Shown: in pieces, positions 10,455 through 20,809 of the stretch | Numbering within the stretch: position 1 is the stretch's first letter | How the letters are laid out: every line of letters starts with the position of its first letter | Origin: Basidiobolus ranarum | Lineage: Eukaryota; Basidiobolomycota; Basidiobolomycetes; Basidiobolales | Assembly: GCA_040143965.1 (NCBI GenBank) | Contig: JASJQH010006989.1 | Coordinates: 1-28,528 of the forward strand | Length of the DNA stretch: 28,528 nucleotides | Direction of reading: 5' to 3' | Translations under genes and position numbers: made by a program | The notes under the pieces: model-generated | Databases searched by the model: none | What the model saw: the letters and a program-made list of their open reading frames with translations, nothing else | What the model was told of the DNA's origin: nothing

Positions 10455-11639
10455 TTCTCTAAGCCACAATTTATTTATATATCTATAAGGTGCCACAATG
10501 CAAAATGTATAATATATGTTTTCCTCCATTTCATTACATTCCTTTACGCCTTGCGCCAAGACAAAAACGTAAACTAAGATAAAGATTTTCTGCCATTCCC
10601 TTTTCTTCCTCTATATCTAGGCCTTTGTTTTAGTTGATTTTATCTCATATATCATATGCTCAAGTACGATTTGCTGTACTATAATTACCGTAAGTCAACA
10701 GCCCAGGAAAAGATGAACATTAATTTGAATATACGCGGATAATCATTCGTAGTGAACGATCTAAAATCACTGTATACCAATATATGCCAGCTGATCATTA
10801 TGCACGTCAACATTAGTCAGAATCTATAGTCTAGATATGTACCAGTGTGGTTTAGCAACATTATAGTTAAAAACTTGGCAGCAACATAGGAAATGTTAAA
10901 GGAATACACATAGATTAAAAGAATTAGCACCAACACCAGCTATTTCTCCGATCTAGCACGCAGATGAACACATCTTATTAGTATCCAGATCACGGAACTT
11001 GGAAGTCACTATTTGTTAGCTTACAATTGGTGAATTAGAGCGTCATCTGCATGGAGGAACATGATGGTGAATTGCTCTCGGCTCGGCGGGTTACTTTACT
11101 CACGAGTTGTTCTATTCTGTAACAGGAGTAAGACTCTTCCTATACACTCTATTGAAATAGTTGTTTACCCGTTTATTGATATGCGTCGTAGAGTTCTCCA
11201 CAATGGGCCTTTCTGTGTTACCATTACATATGAATCGGCTAATATAGGTGGGTTGATTTTAATGAGGAACATTAGGAATCGAATGAGTTTTCTTTTTGTT
11301 ATTCTGTAACCTTGATTGCATCGCTATTTATCTCGTGCATGTTGCATGCACCAACGTGAAAATAGGTATGAATGTGAACATTGGGAATCTGTAGTAGTTC
11401 AACACCTTCGTTGCTAGCTTATGCATTTGCGTCAGGGATGAAGCCTATGATGGCTAGTCGTTCTCGAAGTACTCAGTTGAAATTAATATTCCATATGACA
11501 TGCAATTCGAAACACGATCATATAAAAGAAGTTTCACCCCGGGAGTTTAGGTTCCTGGTAGCTCCAATCGTTAAATCTTCTCCACTATCTTGGCGACTTT
11601 TCACTTGTCAACTAAAGGAACATATCCAACCCCATTAAG
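10455..11639. other. Intergenic; 3' end of Nab2-like gene and tyrosinase promoter
   Basis: No supported exon. The right part should contain the tyrosinase promoter. A short perfect dyad lies at 11335-11351 (see separate entry). The 82- and 85-codon frames in 11061-11638 show no protein-like features. Confidence 0.45.
11335..11351. promoter_or_regulatory. 7-bp dyad symmetry upstream of tyrosinase gene
   Basis: GTGCATG, three bases, then CATGCAC: a perfect inverted repeat about 290 nt before the tyrosinase start codon. It could be a binding site for a dimeric regulator. Seven-base arms can also occur by chance. Confidence 0.2.
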
Positions 11640-13128
11640 ATGCTGACCAAATTCATCCCCTTTGGCCTCACGCTGCTCAGTCTTTTCTCGAATATTATAG
11701 TTAGCGCCCAAACATGCCAAACACCATATATACGTCGAGAGATCCGGGAAATTTCGAAGCAAGAGTGGGATGACTTCGTGGTAGCCATTCAAACTCTTCA
11801 TTCGGGGCCATCACCCACTACATACGATAAACTAGTAGCGATTCATCTCCAGTACGTACCCACTGCTCACAGCAGCCCACTTTTTTTCCCATGGCACAGA
11901 AGATTTATGAAAGAGTTTGAACTCGCCCTTCAAAAAATCAATCCCAACGTCATCGTACCATACTGGGTAAGTGTTTCGCCTGATTAAATACAAAGTACTA
12001 CAAACTAATGGAAATCATTATTGAATTCATCAGGATTGGACCATTGATTCACAAGCTCCAGAGCAAAGTATACTTTTCCGTCCAGAATATTTTGGAGCCA
12101 GTGGTGATACAGAGTGCATCATGGATGGCCCTTTTAAGAACTGGAATATGGCAGTCCCTAAAGGTCACTGCTTAAAGCGCCGCTGGAACAAAGGTAAACA
12201 AATTGGTGCCTTATACCCGCCGGAACTTCTTGCAAAGATTTGCCAACAATCAAGGAGTTTTCAAGAGTTTCGGATTGCCATTGAAGCAGCGCCACACGCT
12301 CTGGTGCATGCTAACATCGGTGGTGATGGCGGTGATGTCAGTACTATGTGGAGTCCCAACGAGTAAGCTATTTTAATTACCTCATGTGTAACTTGATTTG
12401 ACCTAACCACTTTGACCAGTCCAATTTTCTGGGTTCATCATGCGTATGTTGATAAGATTTGGGCGTATTTCCAGAGACTCAGGCCCAATATTGGGATGAT
12501 TTATGAAGGTATCAACAACGAAAACAAAACTGTCAGCCCCACTGATACCATCGAGCCATTCGGTGTGGCAGTTAAGGATGTCTTGGACATCAGAGATGTA
12601 GGGCTATGCTACACATACAGTAATCTCGATATGTTATCCCTAAGAGGCCCCAATCCACAAAAGAATCATAATATACCTAGGTCTGTAAAGCAGGAAAGTC
12701 ACATTAAAAGAGATAACTCTGTGGGCCCGAACGACAGAACTGATGATACTAAGCTTCGAACTCCGTCAAAGGTTCCCGAGAAATGGGCCAGGATGAATGG
12801 CTTCAATATCAATGAGATACGTGCGTTGGAGGAGGAATATAATTCATTTATTCAGGATATTAATGACGATGATGATTACATCTCACCTGTTTCACTAGCT
12901 AGAAAAAATAACACCATTCAGCGCTTGATTGAAGGAACTTTAAGTAGCCTTTCGCTGCTCCAAGGGATGAAGAGCATCCCTCTACTTGATATCTCAGAAT
13001 TGCTAAATGGAAACAAATTAGTTCAGGGAGGCCAAGTGAACCATCTCGTTCACAAAGTAACTTCAGTGTTGGGTGGAGGCGGTCGCGCTCCTGGTAAAAA
13101 TTCGGGAATTTTGGGCGGAATTTTGTAG
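11640..13128 (+). CDS. Secreted tyrosinase (type 3 copper oxidase) with long C-terminal tail, 3 exons, 454 aa
   Basis: Exons 11640-11966, 12034-12362 and 12420-13128. Family role: oxidises monophenols and diphenols to quinones, the first step of melanin formation. A signal peptide covers about residues 1-23. The CuA site has H69, H77 and H86 (AIHLQYVPTAHSSPLFFPWH). The CuB site has H198, H202 and H225/H226 (APHALVHANIGGDGG and SPNDPIFWVHHAYVDKIW). Core folding ends at a YTY motif (283-285), the usual end mark of fungal tyrosinase cores. About 165 residues follow: polar, low in hydrophobics at first, ending in a Gly-rich stretch. In the family such tails cap the active site and are cut off on activation. 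The Cys-x-His that forms a thioether with the second CuA histidine in many fungal enzymes is absent (residues 75-77 are Thr-Ala-His). Confidence 0.95.
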
Positions 13129-14298
13129 AGTTTTTGAGTGAACATCTGGATAACCTCAGCGATCACCTTTTTGATCAAAATATAGTCACAGATATAGATT
13201 ATTACGCTCATTTCCTAGTTATGAGTACTTTGCATACGTCTCGCTCCCTCCCATATAATACTATCACATTCTATGAAATCATAAGTTGTTGGAAATACTG
13301 AAGATACGCCTAACTATTTATACTTCCCTAAAATATACCCCCAACTCTCCAATTTTGTTGAAGTTGATCTTTATTTTCTTTCCAAGAATAAATCTGCTAT
13401 TTACTGCCTTATTTTTAGACGACAATCGCTCCTTTTAATCACTCTTTTAGTCATCTTATCAAATTTAATCACTACAAATTAATCAAGCAAATTGAAAGAT
13501 CGATCGATCATGGATAAGGCGGTCGAATATTGCCCAGAGAAAGAAACTCCTTGCGTTCACTAGTTCACTAATTTATGGCCAATTGTTATCAAGTATTGGA
13601 GCAGCATTAAAGGTCAAATTTCAAACACTGAATTTCAGGGGCCAATTGGTTTCTCTCACTTTGTAGCAATTTCTTGAAGCGAATATTCGTTGAGGAAAAT
13701 ATCGAGATTAGTTACATTCATCGCCGATGAAGTGGCCAATTTAATCGATCTGCTATTCTACATCAACTAGGAACCAACGGTATCGGCGATCTTCCATAGG
13801 GATCCTTATCGACGCACGTCTCCAGTCTTCTTATTTCCTAATTTCATGGTAATGGGCCAGAGTAACAATGCAAAATACCATGGTTATATATATATATTAA
13901 ATACATCATTTATTGTTCAGTCCTTTTTTAGTAAATTATCCAGAATCTTGTCATTTTCGTCCATCCGCAACATCTAGTTGATACGTTCTCAGTTATTATA
14001 TAGTAAATCTACTTGGTATCCCAACTATGCAATACAAACGATACGCAAGTTTATAAGGAGGATGGCCGCCTCTCCCGATGAAGCTTTTCTTTGCCTAAAC
14101 AACTAAAGGAACTTAATTTATTCATTTTCCAACCCCTGTTTGACGTTCTCTACTATTTCACGTTAGCTACATACACTCAACGACATCGAATTTTCTTCGA
14201 GCAGGTCTCCACATACATCTCTCAACTACTCTTGTTGAACTTCACTAGTATATTGGAGTGTCGAAGCGAGAGAACGTAACCGATACCATTGACACGTC
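13129..14298. other. Intergenic between tyrosinase and PAS-GATA gene
   Basis: AT-rich, no supported exon on either strand. A GATC tandem (about 13499-13511) and a TA microsatellite (about 13886-13899) are the only simple repeats. A 62-codon frame at 14091-14279 has no protein-like features and is probably 5' leader. Confidence 0.45.
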
Positions 14299-15640
14299 AT
14301 GAGCGATCCTTTTGGATACTTATGTGACTCAGATCCCAACTCCACGGTTAGGGAAACCCAAGAGACGAGAGACACATCACTTACGCCCCATGTAAATAAT
14401 AAGGCCTCAAACCTGACTACTCCAAAGAAGCGCACGTCTACACAACCGACAAGTACCTTTCTCACGGAATTTACGAAACGAAAAAATTGGCCACAAAAGA
14501 TTATATGTGGATTGAAAGATATATACTATGTTATCACGAACTCGAGTAAATTTATATTTTGCTCTCCGTCTTGTCAAGAATTAACTGGCTACTCCCCTGC
14601 GGAATTGGTAGGCCGAAATATTAGCGATTTCATTCATGTGGATGATATTGACCCGTTTATACGAGACCTAAATTGTGGTGCATTGAAAAAATCCTTCTCA
14701 TTATTTTACCGTTTCCGTAAGAAAGACGACAAATTCGTTATGTTAGAAGTCCAGTGTAGACCTTATTTCGTTGATGATTCCATTAATCCTACTTGTTTCT
14801 TCTGTAACGCGCGCCAATATCCTTCCAAAGCTAGTTCACTTTTAGACACTTTTCTTGAATTGAAAGTCGAGAATGAATTTCTCCGACGACGCCTAAAAGA
14901 ACATGGCCACATTACCGATGAGAGCAGCACACCGAGCACTTCAAGTACTGGAGAAGACTATTCCAATATCGATCCAACAACGCCTGCAGACAGTCAATCT
15001 CTCTCATATACAGTGAAGAAGTGCGATCCTAGCCAACGAAGCTCCATCGATTTACGTGGTGGCTCAGTTGAAAATCCTAGTCGAAATTCTGAAAGCGAGT
15101 CTGGTGTAGACGAAGACACACTCACTAAATTGAGAAAAAAGGTACACTTTATTAATATACCTTCTCCAAATACAATGTCCAAACTTCAAATGGGTTATTT
15201 TCATATTAATGTGGATATTGAAATCTCCATTTAAATTTGTAAACATATATTTTTAAGAAGTTCATGTATTTATTGTGTATATTTGAATATAATTAGAAAA
15301 AACTAAAGACTGACGAAGAGCAAGAACAACAAGAGCGTGCGTGTACGGAATGTGGAACTACCAAATCTCCCGAGTGGAGAAGAGGCTCTCAAGGCCCCAA
15401 AACGTAAGAGTACTGTTTATTATTATCATGTCGCGGTAAAAGCGTTCTGTACAAGTTTATCAAAGTAACTTGGATGAAGTTCTCCATCGATATGGTCATT
15501 TTAGTTTTATGTTATGATGGGATTTCATGGTCTTCTATGCACGGATTTTGGCCTTTACTGACTAAATTTTCCATTCTAGACTTTGCAATGCATGTGGTCT
15601 ACGATGGGCCAAAAAATCCAAGCATAAGCAACATTCATAA
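14299..15640 (+). CDS. White Collar-2-like PAS domain / GATA zinc finger transcription factor, 3 exons, 336 aa
   Basis: Exons 14299-15141, 15297-15403 and 15580-15640. One PAS domain (about 70-170; core text [20 protein letters not shown], then [20 protein letters not shown]) is followed by a short Leu/Glu/Arg helix (about 182-200), a Ser/Thr-rich linker and a C-terminal GATA finger. The finger has CTEC (C297, C300), 18 residues, then CNAC (C319, C322), with SPEWRRG in the loop and LRWAKK after it, the pattern of WC-2 rather than of nitrogen-type GATA factors. The PAS domain lacks the flavin-binding Cys motif (GRNCRFLQ) of LOV domains, so it should not sense light itself. In the family, WC-2 pairs with a LOV-bearing WC-1 to drive light-induced genes. 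No WC-1 is in the window. The first donor (GTACAC) is weak, and the protein is shorter than Neurospora WC-2. Confidence 0.93.
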
Positions 15641-16450
15641 GCTGCTCGAAGGGCTTTTGGACTGTAATTAGTATCATCCTTTGACAGTAATCGTCCAGTC
15701 AGTTCGAATGCTGAGGGAAGCTGTAGAAACTTTCTTCATTATGATGAATAGTGTCATAAGTTCGCCTCCTAGTATTTTGGTTCAGTGATAACATGTATTT
15801 TACCTTCTTTTATAGGATCCAATCCAGAGACCACAATAAACTCTTTCAATTGCATCTTTGTATTCTCAAAACATAATCCCAATTTCCTCTTCTTTAAGCT
15901 GCCTGATATATTGAGGCTCCGTATCGACTAGTTACTATGGCTACATTGAACCTACGACCAAACGATACGTTGACTAATCTGTTGCCGAACTCATTGGGAA
16001 TCAAGATGGAGATGATTGAGTTTAGTGCGATATTCCATCAAGTAAATGGTGGCTGAGCTTACACAAATATGCACTGCAATGCTCTCCAATCATTTTGTTC
16101 AATAAAAATTATCGATTTCGTGATTCAGAATATGGCTGAATATTTTATAATTGGCTTGATGACCATTTCCATCTTTTAGATTGTGTGTGAAGTATCTATT
16201 CTTCAGCGTAAAATATGGCAATTATCTCTGTAGAAAAAAACCTAGAAGCCACTATTTCTAATTTTAGTGTGATTCCTATTGTGCTACTTTGAATATTTCT
16301 TGTATAACTGTCGAATCCATTATCTACCCGAGGGTGAATAGAACGTCAGGGCCTTTATTGGGATTATTCTCTTTCAGTATCTTGAGTTTTTAATCGAAAT
16401 CTCTTAACCATTCGTTCTAAACTTACTCCATTAAAAACGTTAATTTTGTC
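15641..16450. other. Intergenic between PAS-GATA and GPAT genes
   Basis: Contains the 3' end of the GATA gene and the GPAT promoter. An isolated 37-codon frame at 15937 is the only protein-like stretch and has no support. Nothing else seen. Confidence 0.45.
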
Positions 16451-19013
16451 ATGGTATTTACCATATACAACCTGGCTTTGAATCTCTTTTGGCTCATCGT
16501 CAAGATTTTCTTCAGAGATATTAGTCAAAGAGGAGCTCACAAAATTCCTAAAAATGGCCCAGTCTTTTTTGTTGCCGGGCCTCATGCTAATCAGGTTTCT
16601 TATTCTTTTGTATAGTGACAGAAAGTACACATGACTAACTCTATTCTTATAGTTCTTGGATCCACTCTTGTTACTTTTCCATAGTCCTCGTCCTATAAGT
16701 TTTCTTATGGCTGCTTCATCTATGAGCCGTAAATATGTGGGGGCATTCGGTCGTTCTATTAACTCAAGTATTTGGTTTTCCTGAAATTTTCTTGCAAAAA
16801 AGTGACTTTACTCATATTTGGATGTTATCGTAAATTAGTCCCAGTCTCCAGAGCACAAGATTATGCCAAAAAAGGTACAGGCAGCATTCAGCTTTTAGAT
16901 CGTTATAATGATCCTACACGTATCACTGGTATTGGTACCAAGTTTACCTCAGAGATCGAGATTGGTGGGACCATTGCTTTACCAAATAGTGTTGGTGCTT
17001 CAGTTGTTGATGAGATCATCTCCGACACTGAACTTGTGGTCAAAAAGGAATTTAAAGAACTCAAAGCGCTTGAACTGCTCACTGCCAGCGAGGGTACAAA
17101 ATTCAAAATAATCCCTCACCTTGATCAATCTCAAGTATACAAAGCGGTACACGATCGTTTAAACGAAGACGGATGTGTTGGTATCTTCCCTGAAGGTGGT
17201 TCTCATGATCGTGCTGAAATGCTCCCTTTGAAAGGTATTTAGATTTCTCTAACGAAATTATTCAACAACATCCTTTCTAATCAAACGAATTTTCGTAACT
17301 TTAGTTGGAGTTGCTATCATGGCTTTGGGCGCCATGGCTGAAAACCCTGGTTTAAATGTAAAGATTGTCCCTTGTGGTGCGTAAATTTTCTAACACTGAA
17401 AATCTCGTTGCAATTTTACTCATTAAGAATATCTTTAGGGTTGAACTATTTCCATCCTCATCGTTTTCGTTCTAGAGCCGTAGTAGAATTTGGAGATCCG
17501 TTGACTATACCTCGTAATTTAGTTGAACAATTTAAAGAAGGTGGCGCTGCTAAAAGAGAGGCCATCGGCAAATTTATGGACACTATTTCTAATGCGCTCA
17601 AGAGCGTTACCATTAATGCACCAGACTATGAAACACTAATGGTATATTAGCTAATTCATAGATAGACATGATCAAATGAGAGCATTAACACCAACGCTGA
17701 TTTCCTTAGGTTATTCAAGCAGGAAGACGACTTTACAAACCGGCCCATCGCAAACTTCGTACTACACAAGTGGTTAATCTAACTCGCAAGTTTGTTGCTG
17801 GATATCTTCACTTCAAAGATGAACCCGCCTTAAAAGATTTCCGTAACCGAGTTTTGGCGTACAACCGACTTCTCAGGGATCATGGTTTAAGAGATCATCA
17901 AGTGAAAAAGATGCAAATGAGTTTTAATCGCGCATTATTGCTGTTCACTTCGAAATTGCTTACCATTGGTATCATGGCTCTGATCGCATTGCCAGGGTAT
18001 ATTTTTTATTATGAGGGATTTCATCACGGCCATTACTAAACATCGTTCTGATCTAGTGCCGTTCTAAATGCTCCTATTGGAATTATCGCCAAGATCATCA
18101 GTAACAAAAAGGCCAAAGGTTCATTATTTTCTTTAGAACTGACATTGTAGTAGTCCAAAGTGAACTAATACATATTGAATGCTTACAGAGGCTCTTAAAA
18201 ACTCCACCGTTAAGATTGCCGGACGGGATGTATTAGCTACTTGGAAAGTTCTCGTTGGATTGTTCTTAATCCCTACCTTCTATTGGATCTATACTTTCAT
18301 CATGTTATATGTTGCCATTCGTTTACAGTGGCCACTTTTCTGGAAGATCTTTGCGCCAATCCTTACATTTACGCTTCTACCATTTATCAGTTATGCCAGT
18401 GTGCGCTTTGGAGAGACAGGATTAGATCTATTCAGGTAAATGAAGGATTTTTATAAGCGGTATCTTTCTATTGTTCTCACTCCCCCCTTTTCCCAGATCA
18501 ATGCGTCCACTTTTCTTTGCACTATTTCCTGGTTCTAATCAACGTGCCAAAACATTACCCGTCATCCGAGAGGAGCTTTCCAATGATATCACTTTGTTGA
18601 TCAATGAGTTTGGCCCTCAGCTATTCCCAGATTTTGATCCCGATAGAATAGCTAATGGCTCTTCCCCAGGCACCCCAGGTACTCCAGGAACCCCCAAGGG
18701 TCGTAAAGCCTGGATCATGTCACCTATGGAATTCTTAAACGATAGTATCTTCAGTTGGGAGAATGTTGGAGAGAATGAAATAGATGATGATGTATTCTTC
18801 TTCCGAGATGGAACTGACGGTAAAGTGAAGGGAAAATCTAGAAATGGAAGTTCCTCAGTTAGTCGAACTGGAAGTCATGTAGATCTTACAAGTCTTAATT
18901 TAAGTTTCAATCCTCTTACCAAACGTAATAAGGATACCTTGGAGATTCCTTCGATGACATTTTCTAATTCTAAATCTTCATCAACTGAGTATGAAGAGAA
19001 AAAGGTGATCTAG
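16451..19013 (+). CDS. Glycerol-3-phosphate acyltransferase, Gpt2/Sct1 family, 9 exons, 680 aa
   Basis: Exons: 16451-16594, 16653-16767, 16839-17234, 17305-17376, 17439-17641, 17710-17996, 18057-18118, 18189-18435, 18497-19013. This ER enzyme adds the first acyl chain to glycerol-3-phosphate (and, in yeast, dihydroxyacetone phosphate), opening phospholipid and triacylglycerol synthesis. The start at 16451 gives a membrane segment then FFRDISQRG and IPKNGPVFFVAGPHANQ, the usual N-terminus of fungal members. Intron 1 falls inside block I (PHANQ | FLDP; H45, D51). Further blocks are NSIPVSRAQDYAKKG, GIFPEGGSHDR (203-211) and VPCGLNYFHPHRFRSRAVVE (240-259). Three membrane segments follow (about 385-405, 445-470, 478-498). 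The Ser-rich, charged tail contains a GTPGTPGTPKGRK string and many likely phosphorylation sites. Yeast Gpt2 and Sct1 are a little longer (743 and 759 aa). The donor of exon 4 (GTGCGT) is unusual but phase and homology leave no alternative. Confidence 0.95.
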
Positions 19014-19080
19014 AGTTTTAATACGAAAGTCCCATAATTTTCAATATATTCATTGTTCTTGTTGCATACTCATCTATCAT

Positions 19081-19170
19081 GTTTAAACCAACCCCTTTTT
19101 AATCGACTAAAAGAAATCCTTGTTTAAACCGTCCCTTTTTAATCAACTAAAAGAAGTTCATGTTTAAATT
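19081..19170. repeat. Imperfect tandem repeat, about 41 bp, two copies plus a partial third
   Basis: The unit begins GTTTAAACC and contains CCCTTTTTAATC and ACTAAAAGAA. Copies start at 19081 and 19122; a third start (GTTTAAATT) is at 19162. It sits just after the GPAT stop codon, probably in the 3' untranslated region or just past it. Confidence 0.8.
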
Positions 19171-19389
19171 CGCTCAAGTTAAAGATCTCGTTTAGTAGGC
19201 TCAACATCCGATGTTACTGAATTTACTGACCATCATCATCATAAAAGATACACTTGTATTAACAGCTTGCATATTTTCACCAACCCAACGTGACATCAAT
19301 GTCCACATGGATATAAATACTAAATACTTCATGTGCTGCTTAACTACATATGACCTAAATCAAACAATGTTCGATGAAGATTCGTAGCA

Positions 19390-19430
19390 TATGGGGGGTG
19401 GAGTGAAGAGAGGTGGGGTAGGGTAGGGTT
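19390..19430 (+). repeat. G-rich run with possible G-quadruplex potential
   Basis: A run of six G, a mixed purine stretch, then GGGGTAGGGTAGGG. Three closely spaced G tracts plus one more distant tract could form a G-quadruplex with one long loop. Only the sequence pattern supports this. Confidence 0.4.
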
Positions 19431-20247
19431 AATTTCAACAATACCTTTGCATCAACAGTAAGCTTAATCTCATAACGTTGGCTTGTAATCCATAAGACAG
19501 TATCATGATTTTGTGTGATGATCGTCATTGATCATTTACCTCATTTAGATAATCAACTATAAATATCAAGACGTGTAGTTCTAGATCAATATTCAGATAA
19601 GGTGAGATTGTTCATTGATCATTTAGCCTCGAAATATTAGTGTTTGTTAATGTAAACGAACTGTAGCTGAATTGTAGTCTCATTGATCTTAACAATTACG
19701 CATAAACTAACAACGAATATGCACCCAAAATCATCACGAGAGCTTCCACTCCACGCCAAGCAAACCATATGCACTAGAAGCGTGGGGAAGGTGAACTTGG
19801 CTTATGACATAGCTTTAGCTTCTTGGATATTAGATAATACACAACACAACACGAACATGACTAACACTTTCGAAATACCGAGTCAAATCTCATTTTCTAT
19901 CAGACATATCATTACCACCCTCCCACACACGCCATCATCTTACCAAAGTACAAGCTAGTCTAACATCTAGTTTACGGTCTCATTAGAAAGGGATGGAAGT
20001 CGGCTACGTACTCTAGTATTTAAGAGAATATTCTCCTGAAAAAGATTATTAATAAAATTAAGTGTCATGTCACCTATGCTGCATATATTGACGTTAACTA
20101 GTCTAAATGAGAGAAATATATATCCCTATTCTAGTCAAGACCCAACGACTCGTCTTAAGACACCTCCTGAGATGGAGAACAAATTTCCGTACAGATGTAT
20201 ATCCTAACAGAAATTTCAACGATTTGACTGTTTTTCTGCCTTCTTGC

Positions 20248-20289
20248 ACTACCTTACATGGACTACCTTACATGGACTACCTTACATGG
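20248..20289. repeat. Perfect 14-bp tandem repeat, three copies
   Basis: ACTACCTTACATGG occurs three times head to tail with no mismatch, about 520 nt before the Zn2Cys6 start codon. It is either a young microsatellite-type expansion or a cluster of regulator sites. Confidence 0.9.
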
Positions 20290-20809
20290 AATAACGTTAT
20301 TGAGATATCTCACAAAACATAAATACAAGCTGCATTTCAAAGGTTGATGTGATGCATTTGGTTCATTTCAGTTTTCATTTAAACTCGTATGGATGTAAGG
20401 AATCTGTGGTGGAATGCTTATCCGTGCATCAATGAAAAGATCCATAGCAGCCTACAGTTACGATCCAAACCAACATAAACATTGGAGATGTTACTACTGT
20501 TTAATGAGGATCCAGAAGCAAGGAGTGATTAGTTCATGCCGATGTTAGGTCCTGGAAAATACTTCTGTTTGGGCTACAGTTTGTTGGGATTTTGTTGATA
20601 AATCCGGTTTTCAGGAAGTCACCCAGATTGCTTTTAAATACCTGCTTCATCCGAGATCATTTTCACTATTGAAGCTTACAATCCTCTGTTCGCGAAACTC
20701 CTTCCCATTCTATATTCGCATTAAATTATTCCCCACCACTATCCCTTTGCTGTATTTGCAAATACAGATACAACGACCTAGATATCGCTACCTTATATAT
20801 ATCCAACCA

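Larger units (their letters stand above)
19014..20809. other. Long intergenic region, upstream of the Zn2Cys6 gene
   Basis: About 1.8 kb with no supported exon. It holds two short tandem repeats (19081-19170 and 20248-20289) and a G-rich run (19390-19430), listed separately. The 91-codon frame at 19683-19958 and the 71-codon frame at 20107-20322 look random; the second runs across a tandem repeat. The length suggests a sizeable promoter for the downstream regulator. Confidence 0.5.

Noticed and set aside
15690-15730. tRNA-like T-loop (GTTCGAAT)
   Set aside because: No matching acceptor stem, D arm or A box surrounds it.
15937-16050. 37-codon frame starting MATLNLRPNDTL with a GTAAAT donor-like site
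   Set aside because: It was considered as a 5' exon of the GPAT gene, but the exon at 16451 already gives the family's N-terminus and no acceptor joins the two.
16364-16630. An 88-codon minus-strand frame that continues upstream and looks protein-like
   Set aside because: It is antisense to GPAT exons 1 and 2, which carry clear family motifs (FFRDISQRG, PHANQ, FLDP) on the plus strand. The minus frame is a shadow.
11640-19013. Light/melanin gene cluster (tyrosinase, WC-2-like factor, GPAT)
   Set aside because: Tyrosinase next to a light-response-type factor is suggestive, but the two are separated by over 1 kb, have separate promoters, and no other pigment gene or transporter is present.
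19390-19430. Internal telomere repeat
   Set aside because: There are only two TAGGG units, too few for a telomere tract; kept only as a G-rich run.
20669-20809. N-terminal extension of the Zn2Cys6 factor
   Set aside because: The 47 residues are low-complexity and leader-like, with TATATAT just before the internal ATG at 20810, so I took the internal start.
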